A DNA stretch of 64,000 nt from Zantedeschia hybrid cultivar. Lineage: Eukaryota > Streptophyta > Magnoliopsida > Alismatales > Araceae. A program made the translations under genes and the position numbers. The DNA is taken from assembly GCA_030544215.1 (NCBI GenBank), contig JARZZO010000003.1:32182379-32246378 (forward strand). Reading direction: 5' to 3'. Each line of letters starts with the position of its first letter. Within the stretch, counting starts at the first letter, position 1. Shown piece by piece: positions 46,897-60,312 of the stretch. Under the pieces are notes generated by a model. That model was not told where the DNA came from. It saw only the letters and a program-made list of their open reading frames with translations, and made no database searches.

Positions 46897-48419
46897 TGTT
46901 GGATCCGAATAAAAATCAACGTAAAATAAAATCAGATCCATCCCATTTCAGATATTAAAATTAAAGTATGAAAATCGGATTTTCACCTTGCGGGGATTCG
47001 AATCCACGATCGTTTGGTTCCGTCGGTGCGATGCCCCAAGCCGCGTAGGTGCCCGGTGTCTAGCGGTATTTACGCAATCTTCCTCTCGATGGATCGTCCT
47101 CGCTTCCTCACTCGGTGCAGCGTCTGCGGATCCCGTCTGACTGCGCGTGATTCTCCGCGACATGCGGATTCAGATTTCCCGTCGGACAGGAAGCGGAGCA
47201 AGCGGGAGATGGAGTAGAGTCTCCAAGGGGGCCGGCCTCTAGGGGGGTAGGAGAGAGAGAGGAGAGAGAGGGGCGGGTGGCTGTCTCAGGTCAGAGTTGT
47301 TGGCCTCTGACCTAGCAATGGTACTTTTATAATAAGTGGTTTTACGATTTTTCAAAAAAACTCACACTTATCATAAAACCCGTTAAATTATCCATTGACT
47401 TGAAAATCTTTTGCGTGTGACCCTCTAGGCCTAAATATCAGTCCAGTTAATAGCCCATTAAGTCCAGTAACTCCCTACTGAATCACTTAATTAATTAATA
47501 TCTTTATATCAATTAATCAACCAAATTTAATGTCCCACAATAAATTCAAACGGGCTTCCGATCACGTTGGGTGCCGAGAAACACCGCGTGAACCTGGAAG
47601 ACATTGGCGTTCCGCAACCCACTTATGGAAACTTTCCGTTATCGGTTACCACGCGGATATAATCCTTCATCCGTGCAATGTTCCCTAATCGACCTAGGGT
47701 ATGGCTTATTGTTAAACCCTAGCCGGTCGATTCACTTGAATCAAATGCTGCTAAACTATATCAGATAACTCTTTATCTGATACAGTGTCCTCCCTGGCCA
47801 GAGACTTAAGCGCATCATTCCCAGAACATTCTCTCTCCTATTATCGAGAGTGGATGATCCCTTATTGACCACAAAATTACCTTCGGAAGCATCTCCTTGA
47901 ACCCGATCATTTGACTTATTGATATCCCATGGTTAGGGATTTGTTGGTCAAGGTCAAAGTTCAGAGATTTACCAACAAGGTATCCTTGGTGTCTCAGGTC
48001 CAAGAACCATCCACGCAACTGTAACAAAGAATCGAGCTGGTTAACAGTTAGGTAGCTCCCATCTAGCGATTCATGGTCGGATCAGTTCAGTGAACTCATT
48101 CGCCTGTCTCCGTACAAGTGACTTATAGGATCAGTCACCCTCATTATATGAGCTGAAGAAACTTGCACTAATCTATCTGGATGCCTGATGCCCTTCTCAA
48201 ACATCCTCCGACTAGGAACAATTAAGAACATGTATTTATAAGTCTTCAGTCCCGTAATTATGATCTCATCATAATTCGAAGACCATTGCACATGTCTATG
48301 GACTTCATCATAAAACGACAAACAATATCAAATTATAGACACAATGAAATTTTGTCATTTTATTAATAACTGAATAATACAAAGTATCCGATTGTCTTGG
48401 AGGCCACCTAATACTAACA
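46897..48419 (-). repeat. Copia 3' LTR, minus strand
   Basis: 1523 bp. The minus strand starts TGTTAGTATTAGG at 48419 just after a purine tract (CCAAGTGGGATAT) and ends GGATCCAACA at 46897. It is homologous to the solo LTR at 36727-38289. It lies directly downstream of copia RNase H, which fixes orientation. Confidence 0.75.
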
Positions 48420-48493
48420 ATATCCCACTTGGACTAAAGCCAATCACTCTTATGTTGAATACCCATATTCTTTAGATGACACTCAAACACATT

Positions 48494-49935
48494 TTAAGAC
48501 AATGGCTTCGTCAGTGGATCTGCTATGTTGTCGGCTGAGGGAATCATTTCCACCACCACATCTCCTCGAGCAATAATTTCTTTGATCAGGTGAAAGCGCC
48601 TCAAAATGTGGTTCGACTTCTGATGAGACCTCGGCTCTTTCGCTTGAGCAATCGCCCCATTGTTGTCACACAACAGTAGGACAGGACCAGAGATGTTATC
48701 CACCATGCCAAGATTGCCAATGAACTTCTTCATCTAGACTGCTTCCTTGGCGGCTTCAACAGCAGCAATATTCTCAGCTTTTGTCATCGAATCAGCAATG
48801 GTTCTTGCTTGGAACTTTTCCAGCTCACTGCTCCCCCGTTCAGTGTAAAACAATTTCTGATGTTGACTTGTTGTTATCTAGATCAGATTGAAAACTTGAG
48901 TCAGTGTATCCTTGCAGCTTTAAATCCTCTCCTCTATAGACTAGAAACATATCCTAAGTTCTTCTCAAGTACTTAAGGATACATTTCATAGTCTTCCAAT
49001 ATTCATCACCTGGATCTGCCTGATGTCTGCTCGTAACACTTAGAGCATATGGTACATCAGGTCTAGTACATAGCATGGCATACATAATAGAACATATAGT
49101 TCATGCATAGGGAACTTTACCCATTAATGTCCTCTCTTCAGGGGTCTTAAGAGACTGACCTTTAGAGAGATAAATTTCATGTCTCATCGGTATGAGACCT
49201 CTCTTGGAATTTTCCATGCCAAATCTTTTGACAATAGTTTCTATGTATATGGATTGGATTAAAGCAAGCATCTTCTTTAATCTATCTATATAGATCCGTA
49301 TTCCCAATACGTAAAATGCTTCTCCCAAATCCTTTATGGAGAAGTTTTTTGACAGCCATACTTTTACTGATGACATCATCCATACATCATTTCCAATGAG
49401 TAGGATGTCGTCTACATAAAAGACCAGAAAGGTGATTGTTCTCCTACTATTTTTCTTGTACACACATGGCCCATCTTCATTCTTAATTAAGCCATAAGAT
49501 TTGATCGCCTCATCAAACCTTATGTTCTAGCTACGGGAAGCTTGCTTCAGTACATAAATGGACGTTTGCAACTTGCATATCATATCTAGAGATTCTTTCG
49601 ATGTGAAGCCTTGGTTGTATCATATACATCTCTTCCTTATGGTTTCCATTAAGGAAGGCTGTCTTCACATCCATTTGTCAAATTTCGTAATCATGGTATA
49701 CTGCAATGGCGAGAAGTATCCTGATATACTTAATCATGGCAATAGGTGAGAAAGTCTCGTCATAGTCAACACATTGTCTTTGACGATAGCCCTTCGCCAT
49801 TAACCTTACCTTGTAAGTCTCAATTCGTCCATCTGCATTAATCTTTCTTTTAAAGATCTACTTGCATCTGATGGGTACTATACCCTCAGGAAAGTCTACC
49901 AAGTTCCAAACTTGGGTTAATTATACATAATGTCA
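48494..49935 (-). pseudogene. Ty1/copia RT and RNase H remnant
   Basis: Minus strand. RT lies from about 49930 to 49100 with FLVFYVDDILLIGND (49101-49463) and upstream pieces such as MDVKTAFLNG. RNase H ends at 48494 with LLCDNNGAIAQAKEPRSHQ and ADNIADPLTKPLS. Stops and frameshifts break it. Integrase and gag are missing because the fragment ends where an oppositely oriented LTR begins at about 49965. Confidence 0.85.
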
Positions 49936-49964
49936 ACTGAAGATCTATCTGTCTCAGTAGTATC

Positions 49965-51210
49965 GTTGATCCATTGACCTGAGACATTAATGGAGTCTTG
50001 CGTGAGGACTGGTGTGGCTTAATGTTTGGTTAAGTGACTTTAACTATAAGTCATGAAACACCGAATTATTAGTTACATCGGAATACATGCGAAGATCATT
50101 AACGGTCAAGAGGGGATCGTTCACTGTCACGTATATCACAAACAGTTAATGAGTCATGATATGGACGCTCCACTAAATCTCTGGCCAGGGTGGTATCGAT
50201 TCATTTGGAATGAACGTGAAATTATTATGGAGGTCATGGTGAGACGACACGATCACTAGTGGTTTGACATAACCATACCACACGATCGGATCAGACTCAT
50301 AGAATGAGCGAGGGATTATAATGATATAGTAACTGAAGACTTATAAGTGCCAGACAGGGTGAAGATGAACCCAACATCCTCTGGGATCATGCGGATTTGC
50401 TTGACACAACGTGATCAAAAAGGTCTGAAACAAATTAAATGGTTATGAGGAATAACCGATTTAATTTACTTCTAATTAAATTAGAAGTTAATGGATCATT
50501 AAACCAGAGTGATAAGGGGCCTAGAGGATCACACACAAATAACTCTTGCAGAACAGAATATTATTGTATAGAAAAATAAACAAAAGTATTAAATTCTTTT
50601 GGAAAAAGAATTTATAAATGGCTTAAAAGTATATATATAATAATATAAAAGACATATATATAATATATGTATTATTAGGCTTATTTGATAAATGAGCTAA
50701 TAATAAAATATTCATATATAAAATGTCATCGGGTTTAATTTAACCGCAGTTGCGTTTAAGTCGAGGCAGTTGAAAGGAGATTGGTGGAAATGGCGGTTCA
50801 AGCTGCCACCTTTAAACCCCTTATATAAACTCGTCTTCTCTTCAACCCACACCCTGATCAACCCATTCTATACCTGGCCGCCAAGTTGTTTGGTTGGAAG
50901 AATAGGATTCTTCCCAGAAGCTTTGAGGCAGGGGATTGTGTTGTGCGGGTTAAAGGAGAAGAAGCTCCGTTCCTACAAGGGTTCGTGTGGATCGGCTCTA
51001 GAGGCCGTACGCTTGTGCGGCTCAAAGCTTTGAGGAGTTCGGCATCAATCGTCATAAAACAACGTGTTCTACGCAAGGAGAAAATCTCGTGTAATTTTAT
51101 TTAGATCGTTTTTGTTGCATCAATCGGAGCTCGTAACTGGTTTGGGAAATCATTTTATTTTATGTTCTTCCGCTGCTGTGATTTCCTAAGGGTTTCGACC
51201 GAACCCAACA
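49965..51210 (+). repeat. Truncated copia LTR, plus strand
   Basis: It matches the reverse complement of 46897-48419 (for example GGGCCTAGAGGATCACAC at 50517 against 47420) but is opposite in orientation and lacks about the first 430 bp. It ends CCCAACA at 51210. It is diverged and has no partner in the window. The junction with the minus-strand pol suggests rearrangement. Confidence 0.55.
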
Positions 51211-51860
51211 CTAGGTTGTTCCTCAAGAGGATAACCAGGGTTCCATCTAGAACATCTCCTTCCTTGGCCGTTATAGTTGTTGTTGTAGACTTAGTTCATA
51301 TCCCTTCATGGTAAGAGAAATGACTTCTCTTCAAGGTGCTTGAGTTGGGACACATTTGTTGAGATACATTCTCATTGTACAAGCTCATCTTAAAATATCT
51401 GAATATAACTATGAGGGGAGATCATCAAGTTGTCAAATCTTCCTTTTTGTTAGGTGTGTCTTCCTTTGTCTTGCACCTAAAGAGATTCTTCAGTAGTTTG
51501 GTGTTCTATCAATTAGCTTACCTTTGACTATGGATGTAATATGAGATTCTATATGCACCACCATTGTGAGATAGAAGGCTTTGACTAGGTCTTCATAGAA
51601 TGCCTCCTTGACTTCATAAAACTACTTCTATATCATTTTAGGTGATGCTCGACTGATTGTAGAACCTTGCTCTTCAACTCATCAAAGTTGACTACCTTGC
51701 AATCGCAAAATCCAACACTCATAGTCTTAAATTTTTTATATTCTACTTCCATTAGAAAATAACTCTTATTTGATCTCAAAAGTATTGTTAGGGTTGCTGC
51801 TTGTGCGATAACTACTATTGTTGAGGAACTAGGGTTCTGAAAAAGAGGATTGAGCACAAA
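51211..51860. other. Unassigned, possibly copia gag remains
   Basis: A 74-codon minus-strand frame (51633-51857) has no motif I recognise. Probably decayed element interior. Confidence 0.3.
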
Positions 51861-52541
51861 ATGATCGAAAATTGATCACTAAGAAGATTGAGATGATGGC
51901 ATAGGTAGAGGAGGTCAATAATCGAAGAAAAGATTCTACCTTTGAGTAGGAATCACATGAAATCAATGAAATAGCGCTCTGAGATCAAGTGGGAATCAGC
52001 AAAGGGCAAAAGAGGGATTCAAAACTTGAAAGAGGTCAATTTGGGTAAGGGACAGGGGAAAGGTAAGTTGACTATTTATAGGGTTGGTCAAAAAAGGAGG
52101 TTTGACTAATGAAGATATCGATTAACTGAATAACTTAATCGATTTGGGTAGACAAAAGATCGATTAGATGAACTAGAGGAGTAATCGAAATGAACTCAAA
52201 TAATCAATGTGAATCAACTAATCATAGTGGACAGAATAATAAAGTAATCGATTAGTTGTCATATAATTGAAGCTACATGAATAATTAATTGGTTGAAACT
52301 ATGATTAGATCTAGAAGAATAACTAATTGAAGCCAATAATCAATGTAGTTGCTAACTTAAATGATGGAGTGAGCACTTAATTGATATGAATAGCAGTTTG
52401 TGATTAAGTGATTGAGAGGGAATAGAAATCGATTAAGTACCTAGACTCTTACTTAATTGATCAAAATCCTAGAGATCTATCTATTTATTGTAATGATACG
52501 AATCAATCTAAGTGGTTTTTAGATTAAATTGTACATCTACA
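51861..52541 (-). repeat. Copia LTR fragment, minus strand
   Basis: The minus strand starts TGTAGATGTACAATTT at 52541 after the purine tract TTAAAGGGAAT. It has a CCTATAAATAG box near 52075 and many TAATCGATTA words, like the LTR at 12349-14108. The distal boundary is not resolved. Confidence 0.45.
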
Positions 52542-52554
52542 ATTCCCTTTAAGA

Positions 52555-54510
52555 GAAGTTAGTCTATCTTCAGGAAGGGGTTTCGTGTAAATATCAGCTA
52601 GTTGATGCAATGTAATAACAAAATCAATGCAAATATTATCCCGTGCAAGATGATCTTTGATAAAATGATGTCTAGTCTAAATATGCTTGGTCCTTGAATG
52701 TTGAATGGGATTCTTTGTCAAGTTTATGGCACTTGTGTTGTTACACAGCATAGGAATCCTTTACAGTCTTCAAGTTGATGCTTGATTCATAGCAGTTGAG
52801 TACAACAACTCCCACCTGCCACGTACTAACCTTTTATTGTCATTAAGGCTACTGAGTTCGGCTTCTTGGAAAACCATGACATCAAGCAACCTATAAGAAG
52901 TTGACACTGGTGCTTTTTCTACCCTTTTCGCAATTACTAGAGTCAACATAGAGTGCCCAAATAAATTCAAATCACACATTTGGGATATTGGGGACCAATG
53001 CCATAAGTATCAACAAGACATCTAAAGATCCACTTGACACAAATCAAGTGGGACTCTTTAAGCTATGCTTGAAACCTGTCACACATGTAAATACAAAATA
53101 GAATGTCAAGTCTACTAGTAGTAAGATACAGAAGGGACCTAATCATACCTCTGTAGAGCTTCTAGTCCACCTTCTTATCTTGAGGATCACTATCTAGTAT
53201 GGTGGATGTGCTCATTGATATGGATAGGGGTTTTGTTTTGTCAAAGCCATCCTCGATGTACTTAGCCTGACAGATATGAGTTCTTTTCTTTATTTTTTTA
53301 CTTTAAAGCCCAACGAAGTAGCTCGACTCCCTCATCATGCTCATTTTAAATTCACCCTGCATGAGTTTTTCAAACTCCTTATATAGTGTTTCATTAGTAG
53401 CACTAAAAATAATATCATCTACATAAATCTAAACAATTACAGTACCCTGCGTGCTATTTTGAATGAATAAGGTACTATCTACTTTACTTTTACTAAGATC
53501 ATGATAAATGAGAAAGGCACTCAATCTTTCATAATAAAGCTATAGGAGCTTGTTTTAGACTATAGAGAGCCTTATACAATTTAAAAAATGATTTAGAAAA
53601 CTATGATCTTCAAAGTCATGAAATTTTTCAAAAAAAACTTCGTTCTTTATGAATCCATTTAAAAATACACTCTTGACATCCATTTGAAATAGATTTAAAT
53701 GCAATGAAGATGCATATGCAAGTAAAATTTGAATAGCCTCAAGTCTAGCAATTGGAGTATAGGTTGCATCATAGTCTATGCCTTCCTCTAATGAACAGCC
53801 TTGAGCTATCAACATCGTCTTCTTTCTAGTAGTCACCTAAAACTCATCTATTTTATTCCTAAACATCCACTTTGTTCCAATGACTGGATGATCTGAGGGC
53901 CTAGGCACAAGAGACTAAACCTAGTTTCTTTAGAATTGCTTACATTCCTCTTGTACAGTGATTATCCAAGATTCATGTGCCAGTGCCTTACTGACTGTCA
54001 TAGGTTCTATCTAGAAACAAAAATGAGATAATCACAAGGGATGTTCTTACTTCTGGTTCTTACTCCCTACTGCGGATCTCCAATGATGTTCTCCTTGTCA
54101 TCATCTTTGATGAACCTCCATTCCTTAGGTAGATCTCTATGTTGATCTTGTTGCTCTTATAGTTCTTACAAAGATGGTTCTTTATCTTTGACATCTCTAT
54201 CCCCTATATTGATGTTATCAATCCTTTTTATCAGCTCTCCTACATCATCATCAACATACCTTTCTCTTTTTTTGGAAGATGGATTAATCTCATCAAACAA
54301 AATATAGACAATTTGTTCAACAATTAAAGTTCTCTTATTAAAAGCTCTATAGCCATCGGGTCTAAAATATATTCTAGAAACAAACCTTCATCACTCTTGG
54401 AATCAAGTTTTCTAAGGTTGGCATTGCCATTATTGATAATATAGTATTTGCATCAAAATACCTTGAGGTGACTAATCTTGGGTTTCTTTCCCTTATACAG
54501 CTCATTAGGA
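52555..54510 (-). pseudogene. Ty1/copia pol remnant, second family
   Basis: Minus strand, read from 54510 down. It starts in the integrase C-terminal region (NELYKGKKPKISHLKVF), then RT at about 53900-53100 (CSLEEGIDYDATYTPIARLE, FQMDVKSVFLNGFI), then RNase H to about 52560 with LADIYTKPLPED. Stops and frameshifts are frequent. Its upstream part is cut off by the Tat copy that starts at 54511. Confidence 0.8.
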
Positions 54511-55620
54511 TGTAGACACGCTAATTTTGACATCATTTTGAGTAAATTTCATATCATATAATAATGCCTCAAAGTGGTCTGATATTTAATCATTAATTAA
54601 TTTTTTATTAATCCTTCTAAATGACATCGATCAGACAGACATAATTTAAGTTAATTAATTAAATTGATTTTAACTCAAATTTTAATCAAATATGAAAAAG
54701 TCTAAAAGATGTCGCTATGTGTAGACGACATTTAGAGTTCATTCCTATTTTGATATTTAAATTTGAATTTTAATTAATTGATTAATTAGCTAAAAGACGT
54801 CTGCCATTCACGACGCCATTTAGGTTTCCTAAGCTGATTCTGTCTCTTCTCCCCGATGTTTATCCTTATCTTAATTAAGCTAAAAGACGTCTCCCATGGA
54901 CGACGCATTTTAGGTAATTACAGATAAAGATGAATTAGGCTGAATGATCGACGTCCAAACACTGAAGGATCGAAGCGCTGCTACTTCCAGGAGTCTGCAT
55001 CATTTCTTCATCAGTTCTTCGTCTATTCAAGAGCTTTCAAGATCAAAGCTTCCCAGGGGCCATTCAACCTAGTTCTTTTTATTAATCTCTGCTTGTTTCA
55101 TTATATTAGTTCAAAATCTCAATCATCACATCACTCCATACAACACATACTCACTAGCATAATTTCAAACCTATTTGTTTAAGAAGTTTAAAAGACCATC
55201 AAAACAAGTGAGTTCTTTGTTTAAATTGCATGATCAAAATTTCTATTGAGATAGATACTACTTCTATTTGAGTTATTATTATTCTCTCTTTCTTTCTACT
55301 CTTTGCAAGGTTCAAAGGTATAAAAGGAGATAAAGAGGAGAGAATCAACAACAAGGAAACTTAGATGATCCTCAAAGCCCCATAAGCATCCAAAGCAAGA
55401 ACAAAGTCAGAAGGGCTCTTTTCCTTCAGCCGGCTGAAGGAGGGGAATCAAGGACTCCAACATCTCCCAATTCTGAAATAGGTAGGTGATCAATCTTTTC
55501 TTTTGGAACTTTTTAGTTAAAAATTTCTGGCAATCACATTCACTTAGTTTTAATAGGTTTATTTGTCACAAAATCAACATAAATTTTCATGATAATCACA
55601 TCCTAATTTGAGTGCTCACA
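54511..55620 (+). repeat. 5' LTR of decayed Tat element
   Basis: Starts TGTAGACACG, ends GTGCTCACA; 1110 bp against 1328 in the intact copy. The part that should carry the TATA box is missing near 54940, so this LTR is probably promoterless. Three hairpin units lie at 54699-54915. Confidence 0.9.
54699..54915 (+). repeat. Hairpin-motif cluster, decayed LTR (3 units)
   Basis: CTAAAAGATGTC...GACGACATTTAG, CTAAAAGACGTC...GACGCCATTTAG and CTAAAAGACGTC...GACGCATTTTAG. The first pair is decayed (GATGTC), consistent with age. Confidence 0.8.
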
Positions 55621-55626
55621 GCTTTT

Positions 55627-55644
55627 TGACGATCACGGTGGGAC
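55627..55644 (+). other. Primer-binding site of decayed Tat element
   Basis: TGACGATCACGGTGGGAC, one change from the intact copy, six bases after the LTR. Confidence 0.65.
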
Positions 55645-56651
55645 TTGGTCTCGCCATTTTTTAATCTTTGTTCTTGCTTTTTATCAATCGGGCACCCACG
55701 GTGGACCACCTGTGTCTCTAGACACGCCCTCACCGATCGGTGAGCTTTTAGTTTAGTTCTTATTCCCACGTGCACCACGTACACACCCTTGGGCAAGATC
55801 TTGTCCTCCCCGTCTGATTAATTAAGGAGTTGTGATTGTGAAAAGAAGCATGTGTGATTGATTGAATATTTTGTTGTTTACATGATAAATCATCCTGTTA
55901 AAAAATTGAAATAAAAAATATTCGCATGAGCCAATTATTTACCGCTTTTATTCTGTTTGTTTGAGGAGGAAACGATCCAGAAATTCCTCCTGAATTATTC
56001 ATTCTGCGACTTGAAAAGCATGTAGGAACAACGACGCGTTTCATACCGCGTCGCCCAACCAAAACGCCTTTCAGGCTAAATTCTCTACTGTTTGCTGCCT
56101 CAGCTTCTGCGAGAAAAATAAGGTTCTATTTTGAATAGCGTCTAGGCACAGCGACACGATTCAGGCAGTTTCTTGTTTTTTTTCTTCTGTTCTCAGATTT
56201 CTGATCTACTTGCTACTACACATTATGTAATAAGCATTAGAGGCCATCCCGGCCACAGGTCATACGCGCACTGGGGCTAACACCCCCCTTTTCTCTTAGG
56301 AACACCTTTCTTGACGTCTTCACCTCTCTGATTGGGTCGGTCCCTCGATCAGAATAGAGTGGTTGGCGTTAAAGACCTCCGTAAGTCCCCAAAATCAAGG
56401 TATTCCTCCTTGTTCATCGGGCTGGTTATACCAATCGAAGTTCTGGTTAGATTTTCATAACGTTGTGAGAGAAAGCCATAGAATATAACGGTGGAAATTG
56501 AACTGAAACTAGGATCCTACCCCTTGAGTGAATTTGTGATTAATTAAATCCAAATAACCCAACAAAGAATCCTAAAATAACGTTAAACATCCACTTGCTT
56601 GCTTAATCTCTGTACAACTTGTCTGCAAATCTTTGAAAAAAATCTGACATC
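55645..56651 (+). other. Leader of decayed Tat element with hairpin units
   Basis: Aligns with 16199-17311. Three hairpin units lie at about 56013-56164, including the GAATAGCGTC variant at 56134. Confidence 0.7.
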
Positions 56652-59600
56652 ATGTTACTTCGATCAGGTAGGGATTTGAGCATGTCTTCGGGAGCTATGG
56701 TCAACTATGAGGGAGATGCTAATGCCCCTCTTTAATCCAATTATCACTATGAAAATGGGGGAGATGCTAATGCCCCCCATGATCCTCATTTTTATCCATC
56801 TGAACATGAGGAAAACCTTCAAATCCCTCCTCCTTTTGTCTATGATCAACACAATTCTGGTGTTGATCTTCCTCCGCACGTGCATGCAGTTTCTAATCCT
56901 GTCTTTGAGGGGGCCATGAACCCGAATGAGCCCTCATCTTCCAATCCATCTGATCTGGTCAACGCCTTGGGAGTTCTGGCCTCCTATCTGGATCCTCACC
57001 AGCTCGAGGCAATCCAATCTATTTTGAAGGGGAAGACGCCCATGCAGTCTGCCAAGCCGAATCCTGCGGCTCCCCCTGTTATTCCTCAACCACCTTCCCA
57101 TTATGCTTCATTCATTCACCAGGACATGGAAGGCCTTCAGGTTTCTACTTCTCGGCCAGTTAGGCCACAATTGTCCTCCTCAAGGCAACCGGCTAGGCCG
57201 CCTAAGCCAACTTACCAAAATGCCCTCGGGCATGGCGGAAGCTCTGCCGGACCTTAACCATATTGTCCCCCATGCCCTACATACTCTAGGCAATAGGCCT
57301 ATCATGTACCTCCACCTCCCCCTCCTCCAGTTGATCCGACAACTTAAGCTCTGCTCGCGAAGATGGAGCGTATGGATGAGCAATTCAATAATTTTCAGAA
57401 AATGATGGGAGTTAAAGCTGCACCTGAAATTAACCTACCAAGTCTGCCCGTGTTCCATTTGCCGCCCTCCGAAATGCCAGTGTACCGAAAATACAACGGT
57501 ACTGGTAACCCCTTCATTCATTTGAAGGAGTTCATGTACGAGTCATCTTTCTGGCAGAATGACAAGAAGTCGTTAGCATTTTTGTTCAGGAAATCTCTGA
57601 AGGGACCAGCCCTCAAATGGTTCTTTTCCTTAGAGCCATCCTAAGTAGAGGACTACGGTATCGTATCACGAAAATTCATTCAACGATACCAGGATAGAGC
57701 TGCACCCTCTCTGTCCATTACTGACCTGATAGTAGAAAAAATGAAGCCCGACAAGGAATTCGTCAGTTTTGCTGATAGATGGAGGGGCATGGCAGAAAAA
57801 GTTAAAGATCATCTGTCTGAGTCCGATCAAGTAAAGATGTTGATTTCCAATGCCACACCTCAGTTTAAGCTACTCCTTGCCTTGAACAACTTAACCAGCA
57901 TGGCAGAGCTCTATGAAAGGGCGCGTTATTGTCAGAACGCTTTTAAGGACACTAGATTCTCTAGTGTCTTTGATCCTCACCGACCTAGCAAGCCTCCACC
58001 TCGGAAGCCAGCCGTGCCAAATTCTCCTAGCACAGGTCCAACCACTGAGGGCACGCTCTCCCATGAGCAGGTTAGTAGCATGAACAACAATTAGTCCCAA
58101 CAACCTCCAAGCCAGCAAGGTTACAGACCTCCGAATCAATAAGACTATAGACCTCTGAACCAGTAGGGTTACAGACAACAGCAGCCACAATATCAGCAAC
58201 CCTAGCAGCCAAATCCACAGTATCAACAGCCACAGCAGCCGAACCAGCAGCCACAACAGCAACCACAGCGGCAGTTACAGTACCAGCCCCCACAACAACA
58301 ACAGTACTAGCCACGCGCACCACCGGCATACCATAATGTACCTCCTCCTGTTGATTATAACCAGTAGAGGAAGCCTCTAGGTCCGAAGAGGGCAGAATAT
58401 CCAGTGCTTCCAGAATCCTTATCAGATATCTTCAATGCTTTAATGGCAGCCAATGCTTTGGTTCTGCCAAGAGAAAAAACAATTTGGCCTCAGAATGCCG
58501 ACACCTCCAGGTATTGTTATTTCCATAGACAACCTGGACATACAATAGATACTTGCTTCCAATTCTGAGATTATATTTATGATCTCAACGAGTAGGGAGG
58601 CATCGACTGGGAAGAAATGAAGAAGTATGTATCCGCCCTGAAGGCGAGAAGACCTCAACAGCAACAGCAACAGCAACAACCAAGAGCTCTGGCACAGGCA
58701 GCAGCGCCTCCAAACATGAGTATAGTGCAAAACCCACTCCCGGAGCACCAGAACCAGAATCAAGTTGCCCCTATTTGACAAATAGCCAGTCTGAGGCTAA
58801 TCGAGGGCAACAATGGAAGATAGAGGACTCTTCCTCTATTTATTCAACGGGTCACGCTCCGAGCACCACTGAGCAACTACCACGCCGCGCCCTCCATGTA
58901 CCTAAACCACAACCCGTTACCATCACACCAGTACCAACACCAGCATACCGTTTACCCACGCCCATTAACCCATCACCACCGCCCGCTTTCCTTAAACTCA
59001 TTACCCCCCACGCCACTACGCCTCCATTAAACAACCTACCGCAAGCTAATTACGCACCCCTCATGCCATCTAAACCACTGCTCCGCGTACCATTCCCCAC
59101 ATCATCTACCAACACCACCGCCTACCCAAATACCATACAACCATCCAAACCATTGCTTCGCGTACCATTCCCCACTTCAACTACGCCAACCACTTACCAC
59201 ACCACTATCCAACCCTCTAAACCCCTCATCCTCACCATGCCATCATCAACTAACCCCACGTAGTCACCCGTATACCAACCATCCACACCATCTACGCCAT
59301 CTACCAACCCTATGGTACTCAAGTTATCACCCGGCCCTTCCACTAGTGAAGAACATGCACTCCGGAGTGGGAGGATCTTCAATAAGGTCTTTCCTCAATC
59401 AACAGTTAGAGACGGCCCATCACAGCCGCCAGAAGAAGCGCATAACGATGAGAGTGCACCAGGCACTCAATATGACCTGCTGAAACAACTGGACAGAACA
59501 CCGGCACGAATCTCTGTGTTGGAGTTGATCAAGAGATCGAAGACCCATCAAGAAGCTCTGATAGAATATCTACAAAAAGTGATGGTCAACGAAGACGTGC

Positions 59601-59906
59601 CGGTAAAGAAGATTGCCACACTACTAGTTCCGCAGGGGGATCAACCCTCTATCTTATTTCATGCCACGGAACTAGCATCACTAGCGGCCAGGAGCATGGC
59701 TCTGAGTATTATGCTCAATATCTGCAAAAGGGCCGTAGACACATGCCTGGTTGATACGGGGGCTTCAATTAATGTCCTACCTCCGAAGACCCTTGAACTA
59801 TGTGGTGTACCCAAGGAAAAATGGCTGTCGAACCCCATTTCTATTACAGTATATGATAACTCCACCCGTTCCCCTTTGGGAATGGTGTATTTAAAAGTAG
59901 AGTTAG
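56652..59906 (+). pseudogene. Gag-protease pseudogene, left part
   Basis: It keeps the MLLRSGRDLS start, gag core (57363-58094), the zinc-knuckle-like region (with the Cys that the intact copy lacks: DTCFQF near 58550) and protease DTGA (near 59755). It is broken by stops, many of them TAG or TAA where the intact copy has CAG or CAA (57294, 58164, 58204, 58308, 58365, 58593), one TGA at 58566, and a one-base deletion near 58775. It ends at the solo-LTR insertion inside protease. Confidence 0.9.
59902..59906 (+). repeat. TSD GTTAG, left
   Basis: GTTAG lies before TGTAAGG and is repeated at 62368-62372 after TTACA. Confidence 0.9.
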
Positions 59907-60014
59907 TGTAAGGACTGAGGCTTTCGGATCCGGTTGTCGAGGTCGGACCCTGTAGTTCAGGCTCCAGTGGGGCAGAGACTCTGTGATGTTTCGCGTCGAG
60001 CCCGCTCGACACGG

Positions 60015-60312
60015 TTTAAACGGCGTCCAGCGAGGCAGACGCGTTTTAGCTTGTGCCACGTGGGTGCCACGTGGACTGGCTTTGGGCCACGAGAGTACGG
60101 CCCTGACATGTCGTCTGAACGGCGTCCGCGAGGGACGACGCCTTTCAGACTGCGACCCTGGGTTGTCAGTGTACGGCGCCAGTCTTGTCGTCTGAACGGC
60201 GACTTGGATGGACGACGCATTTCAGACTGCTGTCAGAGCGATTCAGAGTCCTGTCAGAGCGGCCGTCATGTCAACTGATAGGCGTCCGTACATGTCGACG
60301 CGTTTTAGCCGG
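60015..60312 (+). repeat. Hairpin-motif cluster, solo LTR part 1 (4 units)
   Basis: Units at about 60016-60051, 60113-60150, 60188-60226 and 60276-60311. Two are extended to CTGAACGGCGTC... and GACGACGCCTTTCAG type arms flanked by GTCGTCTGAA. Confidence 0.8.

Noticed and set aside
46985..47010. GGGATTCGAATCC resembling a tRNA T-arm, also at 36850
   Set aside because: No D-arm or anticodon arm at proper spacing and no acceptor stem; it lies inside an LTR and recurs with it.
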